In this document: piece after piece, positions 49,760-63,748 of the stretch
How positions within the stretch are numbered: the stretch's first letter is position 1
Layout: every line of letters starts with the position of its first letter
Assembly: GCA_026826555.1 (NCBI GenBank)
Contig: JAKSZT010000116.1
Coordinates: 62,001-126,000 of the forward strand
Length of the DNA stretch: 64,000 nt
Reading direction: 5' to 3'
Origin: Tolypeutes matacus
Taxonomy: Eukaryota > Chordata > Mammalia > Cingulata > Chlamyphoridae
Translations under genes and position numbers: made by a program
The notes under the pieces: generated by a model
What the model saw: only the letters and a program-made list of their open reading frames with translations
What the model was told of the DNA's origin: nothing
The model's database searches: none

Positions 49760-51577
49760 CTAGGCACATAAGTTTGGAGAGCTGACCTATTCCCAAATGG
49801 CAGTGTGATACTGCTGCCCAGTGAATTCATGTGTAAACTGTGGGTGTCTCCAGACTAGACAGGAATGAGTACTGTTAAAACGGAGGTGGAAGTGCTCTTG
49901 GTCAGCAAGACCTGCAAGACAAGGTGTCAGACAAGGTAGTCACAATGTTTGGGGACTAGTATAAAGTCACAGATGCCCCAGTATGATGTACCTGCCTCAG
50001 ACAGGTGTTTCCCCAGTGTGCAGGGTGAGATTATAGCATGGGACCTGGGGTCTGGTGCACAGAGGAGTCAGGGCACAGAGAGGAGAGAACCTGCTCCTGC
50101 TCCTTTTGCCTTTCCCTCCTTCTTTTGGCCTCCAGCATTGACCCTCTGTGGAGGTTGTTCTTACTATACCCCTCCTGGTTCTCAGGCAAAGATTCTGGTC
50201 TCCTCCTTCCAGCTCTGCATTCACCTTCTCCAATCTTGTGGCAGATAAGGAAAGAGAAATGCCAAGATGAAACCTGTTGGTGACAGGAAGGAAATGTCAA
50301 AATTCACATTACAGCATTGGTGACAGCAATAATATGACCAGAATGAGCAACATTAGACCAGTGACCCTAAGGAATAGTACAGAAATCCCAGAAAGTTCTG
50401 GGACCTAGGGCTGACAAGAATAGAAATGAGTTTATGAGAGAGAGCAATGTTTGCAGAAAACCTCAGAGGGTGCTGATACCAGATATTTCTCAGACTAATT
50501 AAATATGAAATTTTCAACAGACCTTTAACAGCATTGAAATGATGCAGACTTTCTCAAACCCAGAAGAGAATGGAGGGGTTGCATGGGTAGAAGCTGATGA
50601 AAAACTGAAGAAGCTGGTACATAACACATGTTCACTGCAGTTCCTCCAATCCAGAGAGGGAATGTCCTTTTTTGGAACCAAATTCTTAGAACCCCAATGA
50701 AAACCACCATCATTGATTCTGGATCCACAAAGGAAGATAGGGAGAAAGCCCAGCTCAGCACTCACAGCCTCAGTTAGTGATGTGAGTCACTCTGGCTGGT
50801 CTTCACAGCAGAGTAAGCAGCAGGAAGTCTGTCTTCTCCTGTGATGCTAACAGCCCTCTACCCAGACATGTGGAGAGAGCAGTGTGGCCTTCACAGGGTC
50901 TCATCCATGTTCCTTGTGTTCCATGCTCACTCATGCTGAGGGTGGCCTCCACCCATCCAGGCATCATGGGAGTTTGCCCAGGGGAGAGATCAGTTTCCCT
51001 TTGTGGGTGACTGTATTTGCAAAGGTTGAGGGGAATTGCCCCCCGACTAATGTTGCAGATACAAAACAATATCTTCAAATCAACCACTCTGTCTGATTTC
51101 ATTGTGTACAATTTTCATAATTTCTTTTAAATTATAAACAAATTATCCATGCAAATAGTATAAAAATAATTTATGTCTGTTATGGCAAACAGTAAAATTC
51201 CTTCTTTGGCCTGAGCCCCATTCCTCCTTCCTCAGAATTATTTGCATTGACAGATTATTTGGGTACACATTTCTGTTTGTAAATACATGCATTCTCTAGT
51301 TTCATCCATCACACACCCTATCACATATGAGAAAAATATTGGAGTACAACTTAAAAATATAAATAAATTTTCTAACTTATTAAAATACTTGCAATTAAAA
51401 GAATATCATCTTATTATGAAAGGATCATTTCTGATTTAAAATAATAAGGAAAATTGGAGGTAAGTAGAAAGCAGGCCACTGTAGTTCAGTGGCTGTTAAA
51501 CTTGAATCTACATCAGAATCAGGTGAAGAAACTGAAAAAATATAAATCTTTGGGGTGCCTCATAAGAAAATGCTACA
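49760..51577. repeat. Block B of U6, left of L1-2
   Basis: Homologous to 556-2370 in U1 and closest to it in the first 100 bases. It ends with the L1 target word aagaaaatgctaca. Confidence 0.6.
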
Positions 51578-53148
51578 GCAGAGAGGCAAGATGGCATCAG
51601 TTTAGGAGGAAACTCACTGACTAGCTCTCTGGGGATGGCCGACTGTGGGTGGAGACCTACCCAAGGTTCTGTGCTGTGGGCACACGGAGTGAGGAGCTTG
51701 GGTCACCTACAAGTGGGCAGATCAATCATGTGGAATGTTCGGTGGAGATTCTTGAGTTTTGAGCTTGGCTGTGGTGGTTAACACAGATGGCTGAGCCCCA
51801 CACACAGGGAAAATGGCTGGTTTGAACCATGAATCCTGCAACCATGACTAACGCTCCCAGTTTGAGGCAGCATATTATATGGGAGGGATGGCTCTGACAG
51901 AAGGTGTAGAGTGGTTTAACTTCTGTGGATTTGACTGTCTGGACCCCCACATAGCTTTGGGGATCAGTTAAGCCAGCTTGAAACAGCACTGGCTGAGGGG
52001 AGAGGAGAATCTGCTAAGGAAACCTGGTTTACCCAAGAGGCCACTGGCACTGAGGCCTTGCCCCAGAGGGGGTGGAGTCAACCAATTTTATTACTCTGCC
52101 TTGACGAGCATCATAGTTACACTCCCCTGCAGAGGCCAGGATGTGGAAATGGCCTGAATAGTTCCACGAGCCTATTTAGGGTCCCCTGATTGAAGGGGGT
52201 GATCTAGCAGAGGATGTCTTTTGGGACCCTTATATTGCCCCCCCCCAAAAGAAGACAATCACTTTTAAAAAATGAATTCCTTTTCTTAATTTAGTTTAAT
52301 AACGAAAATCTGCCTCAAAACCTGCAGATAGAACCCGGAAGGGAAATTGAAAAACACAAGCAGCCTGAGAGGATCCACAAGGACCCTAGAAGGAGCACTT
52401 TCTCCTTAGCTTTGTTTGACTGCTTGCTGGTGTGGTTGTTTGGTTTTTCTCTGTTTATTTGTTGTCTCTTGCTTTTCTTTCCTCTTTCCTCCACCTTTCT
52501 GTTTTCCTTCAATTTTTAAAAAAATTAGGTGTTGCTATCTTACCTCTTCTTTGCTGTTCTTCATCTTCAGTGATTTCACATTCTCTGCCTATATAGATTT
52601 GTATCCCAGATATCTCATGTCCTTCATTCATCTCTCTGCCTTCTGTTTTCTCTTGTGATTCTTAAACACCTGGCTTTTTCATTAGCCCACAAATTAATGG
52701 TGTCAATTTCTATTCTATGTATTTTGTTTGCTTCTTATTTTATTAATATTAGCTTTTTCCTTTTAGCCCTTTCTTTACTCTTTCTTTTCCTCCTCATCAT
52801 ACTAGCCTTCTAAATCATTATATATATATATTCCTCTACTTGGTTCCCTAGCCCATTATAGGTACTCCTATTTTTTCCTATTACTGTACACTGCCTAAAC
52901 AAGTTAAATATTCATTTCACTAAATCCTATTTGGCCCATCATCTAACTTTTATCAATAATACTATGATCCCTCTTCCTTTCTCACATCTTTCAATCCTTC
53001 TGGCACTAATTTTTTCTTGCAAGGTAACATAGAAAGAAGCAAGGAAACAAAATGAGAAGAAAAAGTGTCAAAGAGCAAACTTAACACACACAAATGAACC
53101 TCGAGAGGGGGGAGAGAAGCTAATCAACTGAATAAACCCAGCAAGATA

Positions 53149-54167
53149 AAATGATGACTAGAGGGCAACAAAAAAATTACAAACCACATTGAGAACCAGG
53201 AAGATATGGACCATTCCAATGAACAAACTAAAAACCAGGAATATATGCAGAACATTAAACAACTAATCAAAGATTCCCAAACAAATATCATGAAACAACT
53301 TAATTTAATGAAGGAAGAGATTAAGGATATAAAGAAGACACTGGGAGAACATACTGAAGAAATTTTAAAAATACACAAAAAGATAACAGATATGATGGTG
53401 ATCAATGGCAAAATCCAAGAAATTAAAAAGATGCTGGATTCACATAACAGCAGATTTGAACAGGCAGAAGAAAGAATTGGTGATGTGGAAGACAATATAG
53501 CTGAAATCAAACAGATAGCAGAACAGATAGACAAAAAAAAATGTAAAAAAGCCAGCAGTGACTCAAGGATTTAACTGACAACACAAAACACAAACATTAT
53601 GGGCATTCCAGAAGGAGAAGAGATGGGAAAGGGAACAGAAGGAGTGTTGAAGGAAATAATGTTTGAAACCCCCCCAACCCTATTGAGAGAGATGGATGTG
53701 CAGATTCAAGAAGCAAAGCGCACCCCAAACAGTATAAATCCCAACAGGCCAACTCAAGACATATACTTGTCAAAATGTCCAATGCTCAAGACAAAGATAA
53801 AACACTCAAGGCAGCAAGAGAAAAGAGAACCATCACATAAAAGGGATGCACAGTAAGATTAAGTGCTGGTTTCCCATCTGAAAACATGGAGCAAAGAAGA
53901 CAGTGGTATGACATAGTCAAAGTACTAAAAGAAAAAAAATTCCAGCCACGAATTCTGTATCCAGCAAAACTGACACTCAAAAATGATGGAGAGTTCAAAA
54001 TATTCACAGATAAACAGAAATTAAGAGAGTATGTCAATAAGAAACTGGAACTTCAAGAAACACTATGGGAAGTTCAACAAGGTGAAAGGATAAATCAAGA
54101 ATTAAGAGGGTTTAAAAATAACCATAAAAATAAAAACAGAAAGAAAACAACATATGACATACATTAA
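53149..54167 (+). pseudogene. L1 ORF1 remnant in L1-2
   Basis: ORF1p remnant. The region 53206-53574 is a long heptad-rich coiled coil (for example MKEEIKDIKKTLGEHTEE) that would form the trimer stalk. The RRM part follows in a new frame at 53599-53856 (MGIPEGEEMGKG, PNRPTQDIYLSK). The C-terminal domain is in a third frame at 53886-54167 (MEQRRQWYDIVKVLKEK, KLTLKNDGEFKIF). Two frameshifts and an early stop near 53190 disable it. Better preserved than in L1-1. Confidence 0.88.
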
Positions 54168-54169
54168 TC

Positions 54170-57100
54170 CAAAGAAAATATGGCTGAAGTAAAAAATTCA
54201 TTGTGAGTAATAATACTGAATGTTAATGGATTAAATTCACCACTCAAGAGGTACAGATTGGCAGAACGGATAAAGAAATATGATCCATCTATATGCTGTC
54301 TACAAGGGCATGGATGTCACTCAAATGGTTGGGCGTCCATCTCCCATATGGAGGGACCAGGGTTCAATCCCCGGGACCTCCCGGTAAGAAAAAAAAAAAA
54401 AAGCCAAATATATGCTGTCTACAAGAAACCCACATTTGACCCAAAGATTCAAGGAGACTGAAAGTAAATGCTGGAAAACAATTTTACAAGCTAACAATAG
54501 CCATAAAAGGGCAGGAATAGCTATTAATATCAGACAGAATAGACTTTAAATGCAAAATTATTGTAGGAGACAAAGATTTATTTGTAGGAGACAAATAAAT
54601 ACCTCTACAATAATAGCAGGGGCTTTAATACACCGTTATCATCATTAGACAGAACATCTAGACAGAGAATAAACTAAGAAACAAAGACTCTCAACAATAC
54701 ATTAGAGGACCTGGACTTAATAGAAATATACAAAACAATATACCCAAATACATCAGGATTTACATTCTTCTTGAGTGCACATGGATCATACTCCAAGACA
54801 GGCCACATGCTATGCCACAGAAAAACACTCAAAGAATTCATAAAGATTGAGATTTTACAAAGTAATTTTTCTGATGACAATGGAATTAAATTGGAAATCA
54901 CTAAGGGCCAGAGAAACAGGTTAGGCACAAGGATATGGAAGTTAAACAACACACTCTCAGACAAACAGTCGGTCAAGGAGGAAACCTCAAAAGAAATCAG
55001 TAAATACCTTAAAAGTAATGAAAAGGACAACACAACATATAAAACCTATGGGATGCAGAAAAAGCGGTCCTGAGAGGGAAGTTCATAGCCATAAATACAT
55101 ATATTAAAAGAGAAAAAAGAGCTAAAATTGAAGACCTAACTGCACACTTGGAGGAATTGGAAAAACAACAACAAACTAAACCTAAATTAAGTAGAAAGAA
55201 GGAAATAACAAAGATTAGAGCCGAACTAAATGAAACAGAGAATAAGAAAGCACTAGAAAATATAATCAAAACCAAAAGCTTGTTCTTCGAGAATATAAAT
55301 AGAATTGACAAACCCTTAGCCAGACTAACAAAGAAAAATAAAGAACAGATCCAATTGCACAAAATAAGGAACAAGCAAGGGGATATCACTACTGACACCA
55401 CAGAATTAAAGAACATCATAAGAGGATACTTTGAATATGCCAACAAGAATGAAAATTTAGAGAAAATGGGCAAGTTTGTAGAAACTCACAAATATCTTAC
55501 ATTGATGAAAGAAGAAATTGATGAACTCAACAATCCAACTATGGTAAAGAGATAGAATCGGTCATCAAAAATCTCCCAACTAAGAAGGGCCTAGGACCAG
55601 ATGGATTCACAGCTGAATTCTACCTAACATTCCAGAAAGAGCTAGTGGTAATTCTACTTAAGCTCTTCCAAAGAATAGAAATAGAAGGAATATTGCCTAA
55701 CTCATTCTATGATGCCAAAATTACCCTAATACAAAAACCAAACAAAGATACCACTAGAAAAGATAATTAAAGATCAATTTCTCTAATGAACTTCGATGCA
55801 AAGTCCTCAACAAATACTTGCTAATTGCATTCAACAACATATGAAAAGAATTATACACCATGACCAATTGCGTTTCCTCCCAGGTATGCAAGGATGTTCC
55901 AATATAAGAAATTCAATCAAAATAATACACTACATAAACAAACTGAAAGTAAAAAATCACATGATCATCTCTATAGATGCAGAAAAAGCATTCAATGAAA
56001 TGCAGCACTCTTTCCTGATAAAAACACTGCAACACATAGGAATAAAAGGAAATTTTCTGAATATGATAAAGGGTATCTATGAATAACTGAAAGCTAACTC
56101 ATCTTCAATGGTGAAATCTTAAAAGCTTTCCCTCTGAGATTGGGAACAGAACAAGGAAACTCACTATCACCACTCTTATTTAACATTGTCTTAGAAGTAC
56201 TTGCTCTAGCACTGACTCAGGTAAGGGATATAAAAGGCATCCATATTGGAAAAGAAGATTTAAAAATTTCATTATTTGCAGATGACATGATATTATACAT
56301 AGAAATCCCAGAGAAACCTACAACAAAGCTTCTGGAACATATAAAGGAGTTCAGAAATGTTGCAAGGTATAAGATCAATGCTCAAAGATCAGTAGCATTT
56401 CTGTACACCAATAATGATCAATCAGAGGAGGAACTCAAAAAAATATTCCATTTACAATACTAACTAAAAGAATCAAATACTTAGGAATAAATTTAACTAA
56501 AGATATAAAGGACATATATACAGAAAACTACACAACACTGTAAAAAGAAATCAAAGTAGACTTAAATAAATGGAAAAATATTCCCTGTTCATGGGTAGGA
56601 AAAATAAACATCATCAAGATGTCTATCCTACCCAAACCATTCTACAGATTTAATGCAAACCAAATAAAAATCAACACTATATTTTTTAAAGAACTGGAAA
56701 AACTAACCACAAAATATAATTGGAAAGGTAATAGGACCCAAATTGCCAAAGACATATTGAAAAAGAAAAATGAAGCTGGAAGTATCACATTACCAGACTT
56801 TAAAACATTAAAAATCTACAGTGACCAAAACTGCATAGTATTGGCACAAGGATAGACCTATTGACTAATGGAATTGAATTGAGAGTTCTGATACAGATCC
56901 TTGCATATACAGTCATCTGATATTCTACAATGTTACCAAGCCCAGTCAGTTGGGAGACAATGGCCTCTTTAATAAGTGGTGCTTGGAGAACAGGATATCC
57001 ATATCCAAAAGAAAGAGAGAAGAATACCATCTCACACCTTATTCAAAAATCAACTCAAGATGGATCAAAGATCTGAATATAAGAGCCAAAACCATAAAGA

Positions 57101-57990
57101 CCTTGGAAGCTAATGTAGGAAAGCATCTACAGGAACTTGTAATAAGAAATGTTTTTATGAACTTCATAGACAAAGCATGAGCAGCAAGAGAAAAAATAGA
57201 TAAATGTGGTCTCCTCAAAATTAAAAACTTCTGCACCTCAAAGGACGTTATTAAGAAAATAAAAAGGCAGCCTACCCAATTGAGAAAATGTTTGGCAACC
57301 ATATATCTCATAAGAGCCTAATATCCTGAATATAAAAATAAATCCTACATCTTGAAAATAAAAAGACAAAAACCCATTTAAAAAATGGGCAAATGAGCTG
57401 AAAAGACACTTCTTCAAGGAAGAAATACCAAGGGCTTAAAAGCACATGAAAAAGTGCTCCACATCTCTTGCTATCAGGGAAATGCAAATCAAAACTGCAA
57501 TGAAATACCATTTACACCCATCAGAATGGCAGCTATTAATAAAAACAGCAAACTCTAAGTGTTGGAGAGGGTGTGGAGGAATAGGCACCCTCAACCCCTG
57601 CTGGTGGAATTGTGGAATGGTCCAGCCACTGTGGAGGACAGTTTGGAGGTTCCTCAGTAAATTAATAATAGATCTGTATGATCCAGCAATTCCACTGCTG
57701 GGTAAATACCCAGAAGAACTGGAAAAAAAAAGAGGCACGAAGAGATATATGCACACCAATGTTTATACCAGCATTGTTCACCATTTCCAAAAGTTGGAAA
57801 CATAGCCCTGATGCCGATCAACAGATGAAAGGATAAGCAAAACGTGGTTCATACATACAATGGAATATTACTCAGCTGTAAGAAGTAATAAAGTGCTAAC
57901 ACACGGAATAACGTGGATGAAACTTGAAGACCTTATGTTGAGTGAAGCAAGCCAGGCATTGAAGGATGAACATTATATGACCTCACTGAT
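54170..57990 (+). pseudogene. L1 ORF2 remnant in L1-2
   Basis: ORF2p remnant. The endonuclease begins near 54215 (AERIKKYDPSICCLQ), is interrupted by a SINE at 54307-54408, and has lost about 160 bases near 54565 compared with L1-1. The reverse transcriptase is readable at 55560-56460: [40 protein letters not shown] and the catalytic motif SLFADDMILY near 56270. The thumb region follows at 56619-57180. The C-terminal cysteine-bearing domain is at 57446-57805 ([27 protein letters not shown]). At least eight stops or frameshifts are present. Confidence 0.9.
54307..54408 (+). mobile_element. DAS-type SINE in L1-2, plus strand
   Basis: tRNA-like head starting ggcatggatgtcactcaaat, B-box-like gggttcaatcc, then an A-tail. 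Perfect 17-bp duplications tatatgctgtctacaag at 54290-54306 and 54409-54425. L1-1 has the empty site near 15467-15485. Confidence 0.93.
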
Positions 57991-60618
57991 TTGAACTGAG
58001 GAATGTGAGCAGTCTCTGAAAACCATTGTCTGAAAGATAGGTAAAGAAGGGAGAGAAAGAGAAGAGTAGGCTGTGAGCCATCACCCGTATGGACATAATC
58101 TATGGTAAATGGATAGAGTATAGTTGCATATTGAAGGATAGGACAGATGGGTAGTGACCTTACTTGGTTTGGTGGTGCAAGGTTTTCAGGTGATTAGATT
58201 ATGAAGGGCAGGTTGGAATACCCAGGACATGTAAGTATGAATCTTGTCATTCCATGAGTCAAGACAGGGAAGTGTCATATGCCCCAGGGGGGTGGGGAGG
58301 AAGGAATAGTTAAGATCAAATGGGGTATTTAGTGGTCATCAGAAAGGTTTTTCATTACCTTACATTAATGGACACAGGACATGGTAAATATCATAAAAAA
58401 TTATTAAACTGTACAGTCTAAATTGTAAACTATACTGTAAACCATTAACAATGTTTAGTTGCTTTATTTTACTATCTGTATCAGAGTTATAACAATGCTA
58501 ACATCTATTTTTAATAAAGGTTTAAATATGGGTTAGGGAAGGGGAAGGTAGGTTGGGTATGTGAGACTCTCTAGTATTCCATGTGTGACTTTGCTGTGAC
58601 CTAAAACTTCTTTGAAAATTAAATGAAAATTTGGAAGACACGGGGAAATGAGAGGGGGAATGAGTCACGGTACACTAGACATCCAATAATACAGTGATAA
58701 AAGGGAAAATTTTTTTTTCAAGTATTTTTTTTTGTTTTTTTCCCCATTTTTTGAATGTTCCAATCTGATAATTATATTTTATTTATAGTTTACATTTTTT
58801 TCTTCTGATTTTCCTTGTATTTATCCCTTGCATTAAAGCTTATCATTATTATTTCTTTATTCAATTAATTGTATTTGGTTATTATATGGGCTCCATGTTC
58901 AAGGAAGGTTTAGATCACAGAAGGGTTACAATGGGGGCTTGCAGAGAATCAATGGTGGTGGGTGTCTGGGATGGGGGATTCATGGGAGTAAGTTCATCTG
59001 AATATTCATGAAAGTTATATGAAATTGTTCAAATAATCAAGGGATGGGCATGGTTATGGTAGGTAGACAATCACTCAATAAATGAGGGAATCTGAATTCC
59101 CAGCCTGGAGAGCTCTGCCACATTCTCTAAGAGAGCAGCAACAGTCCCCTGAGTGCACGAGCCAGTGTCTGGCAAAAGAAGATGGCCCACTGATGGGTTC
59201 TTGTTATTGATGACTAGCCTTATGAGTCTTTGCTCTTGTATTTGAAACTTAGCCTACTGTTATGAGGTGCCTAAAGGTTGCTACCTGAAAGCCTCCTTGT
59301 TGCTCAAATGTGGCCTCTCTAAGCCAAACTCAGGATATGAATGCATTACCTTCCTCCCAACGTGGGACATGACTCCTGGCATGAAGCTCCCTGTCAACAA
59401 GGGATTAATACCAAGTGTCAACTAACAACATGATTGGAAAAAGACCTTGAAAAAAGGGGGGAAATGTAAACAGAAATGAGTTCTAGTGGCTAAGACACTT
59501 CAAAGAGTGTCGGGAGGTCGTCCCAGAGGTAACGCTTATGCACACCTTTTTAGGATCTCTTAGAACACCAAAGTGGGTATCACACCACACAAAGAGGCTC
59601 CTGAAAGCTCTGGAGACACCCTGGTCTTACATAAGAGGGGATAGCCCCAGAGATTGATGCCTTATTTGTGGGCTCTACTTTGGAATATGTACTCCTGAGA
59701 GTGACAGAGTTGGACTCAAATAAGTCCTCCCTGCACATGGTCTATCATTCAAACCTATATGTGATGCTGGAGTTTTTAGGTGTACTTCCAGAGACTGGAG
59801 CCTCTGGCTACCTTTGTGGCAGCTGTGCCTGGAATCTTGGTGGAGCTGCAATTCCTACCCTACAGCTCAGTGGACACATCCAAGTCACCTGGCAGGGTGA
59901 TGACGATGGGCAACGGCAATTCCAGGGAATAGAGATGGCCTGTAGCTACAGGTACAATAATCCCATCTACCATAGCCATGGGATATAAGCTCTCTCTCAT
60001 TTGGAGGTGGAGTGGACATCACCATCTCAGTCCTTTCAGGATTGGGGAAGAGCTATGGTCTAGAATGGACTTAATGGTATTCTGTTGTAGACATATTGTG
60101 ATTCAAGCAATGGAAGAAATTATAACAGTGAGGTGAAGCTGGTGGCAGCTGGACGCTTTCAGGGCAGGGAGGAAAATTGCAGTTGAAATACAGGGGCTTT
60201 TTCATGCCTTGGGGTTGTCCTGAGTGGTGATGCAGCAATTGATGTAGGCCATTTTACATCAGCATATGCCATGCAGAACTGTGTGGGAGTGAGTGTGGTC
60301 TAAAATGTGAACTGTGGTCTATGTTTGGTGACAAGGCCCCAGGATGTGTATATCCATTGCGGGTGATGTACCACACTGATAAAGGATGTTTGTGTGGGAT
60401 GAAGTGGGAGGTGTGGAAGGTGGGGAACATGGTAATCCCTGTTATTTCTGTGTAATATTTAGGTAATATACACACATTTTAAATTTATATTTATAAAAGT
60501 ACCATTTATGTAAGCAAATACACATATGTGCATATATATTTATATAATACTTTACAAATATTAGTATGTATTTTGAAAATTTTGTTTACCCACAATGAAA
60601 AAAAGAAAAAAAAAGGGA
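57990..60618 (+). repeat. 3' UTR of L1-2
   Basis: About 2.6 kb without coding sequence. A T-rich stretch lies at 58706-58750. The distal 1.4 kb (from about 59234) is collinear with 17329-18730 of L1-1, so it is part of the L1 family and not flanking DNA. Short open frames such as 59668-59988 are chance. Confidence 0.75.
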
Positions 60619-60940
60619 AAGAAAATGCTACAATAATGGGCAGCATAATTTTTAAAATGGCAATTTTTAAAATGCCTACCCAGAATGTAATGGATTGAAG
60701 AACCAGTGGAAACAACCAGAATTATCTGAAATAAGTGGAAAGCCCATCTTTACATAAACTAAGAGAAATCTCAAGTTCTGATGCATAAATTAGTGGTAAC
60801 AAAATGAACACAGATGAGTGTGGAAGAAGATGTGGAAGGAGCATATCTCAGAACAAACTGCAAGTGCACTTTTCCAAGAGGAGGAAGACATCTTGAATTG
60901 CACAGTAACAGCTGCTTCCTTAAAAGATTGGCAACAGGTT
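60619..60940 (-). pseudogene. Block B end and zinc-finger C-terminal tail, U6
   Basis: After the L1 duplication the unit continues through the end of block B into the zinc-finger tail (minus strand: NLLRKQLLLCNSRCLPPLGK and [18 protein letters not shown]). It is cut at about 60940 before the first finger. Confidence 0.65.
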
Positions 60941-62091
60941 CAAAACTAGAAGAGAATGGATGGTTTGGATGGGAAGAAGCTGATGTATACTTGAAGAAGC
61001 TGGAATGTAGCACATGTTCCCTGCAGTTCCCCCAAGCCAGAGATGGAATGTTCTATTTGGGAACCAAACATTCAGAGCCCCAATGAAAACCATCATTATA
61101 GGTTCAGGATGTACAAAGGAGGATAGGGGTAAGCCCTGCTCAGCACTCACAGCCTCAGTTAGTGATGTGAGTCACTCTAGCGGGTCTTCAATGGAAAGTA
61201 AGCAGAAGGAAGTCTATCTTCTCCTGTCATGCTAACAGCCCTCTAACTGGACACGTGTAGAGTGCAGGGTGGCTTACACATGGTGGTGTCCATGTTCCTC
61301 ATGCTCCATGCTCAATCTTGCTGTGGGAGGCCTCCATTTTCCAGGCAGCTGTGGAGGGGGCCAAGGGGAGTGAGCACTTTTCCTTTATGGGCGACTGTAT
61401 TTGCAAAGTGTGAGGGGAAGTTCCCCCTTCCAGTAATGTTGCAGATAGAAATCAATATCTTCAAATCAACCACTTTGTATGAGTCCATTTTGTAGTATTT
61501 TCATAATTTCTTTTTAATTTTAATGAATTATCAGTGCAAAGAGTATAAAAATATTTTGAGTCAGCTGTGGCAAACAGCCGAATTCCTTCTCTAACCTCAA
61601 TATCCATTCCTCCCTCCTCAGAATTATCTGCATTGGCAGATTCTTTTGGGTACACATTTCTGTTTGTAAATACATGCATTCTCAAGTTTCATCCATCCTA
61701 CATCTGTCATATATGAGAAAAATATTGGAATACAGCTCAAGAATATTAAAAAATTTTCTCATTTCTTAAAATGCTTGAGATTAGCAGTATATCATCTAAT
61801 TATGAAAGAATAATTTCTGATTTAAAATAATACAGAAATGATTTAAAGTGAAGTAGAAAGCAGGACACTGTGTTTCAATGGCTGTTAAACCTGAATTCAC
61901 GTCAGACTCAGGTGAAGAAACTAAAAAATATAAATGTTCTGGGTGCCTTATGAGAAAATGCTGCAATAATGGTCAGCATTAATTTTGAAATGATAATTTT
62001 TTAAATGCTTACACAGAATGTAATGGAATGAAGAAACAATGAAAACAACCAGGATAATTTGAAATAAGTGGAAAGCCCATCTTTACACGAA
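60941..62091. repeat. Block B of U7, right half
   Basis: Homologous to about 1350-2490 in U1, with the L1 target word present as agaaaatgctgca near 61954, uninterrupted. No coding support. Confidence 0.6.
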
Positions 62092-63621
<1,530 letters not shown>

Positions 63622-63748
63622 CATAGTTTGTGGGGTGCAGCAAAAGCAGTGATTAGAGGTAAATTTATAGCATTGAATGCATTCATTAGAAAAGAGGAAC
63701 GATCCAATACCAATCATCTAAGTGTCCAAATTGTTAAGCACAACAATA
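63622..63748 (+). mobile_element. Old L1 ORF2 fragment, U7
   Basis: Plus-strand frame with AAKAVIRGKFIALNAFIRKE; same fragment and neighbours as in U1, U3 and U4. Confidence 0.72.

Larger units (their letters stand above)
51578..60618 (+). mobile_element. L1-2, long L1 with full 3' UTR
   Basis: Non-LTR retrotransposon: 5' UTR 51578 to about 53148, ORF1 remnant to 54167, ORF2 remnant to about 57990, and a long 3' UTR of about 2.6 kb ending in an A-rich tail. Flanked by the perfect 14-bp duplication aagaaaatgctaca at 51564-51577 and 60619-60632. A DAS SINE interrupts the endonuclease region. Several frameshifts make it inactive. Confidence 0.92.
49019..60940. repeat. Unit U6 of the array (carries L1-2)
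   Basis: Order: LTR-A 49019-49759, block B 49760-51577, L1-2 51578-60618, rest of block B and zinc-finger tail 60619-60940. The finger repeats, L1 fragment, LTR-E and block F are missing; the unit is joined at 60940 to the middle of another block B. Confidence 0.8.

Noticed and set aside
51578..60618. Active full-length L1
   Set aside because: Both ORFs carry several frameshifts and stops, and the endonuclease region is interrupted by a SINE and a deletion.
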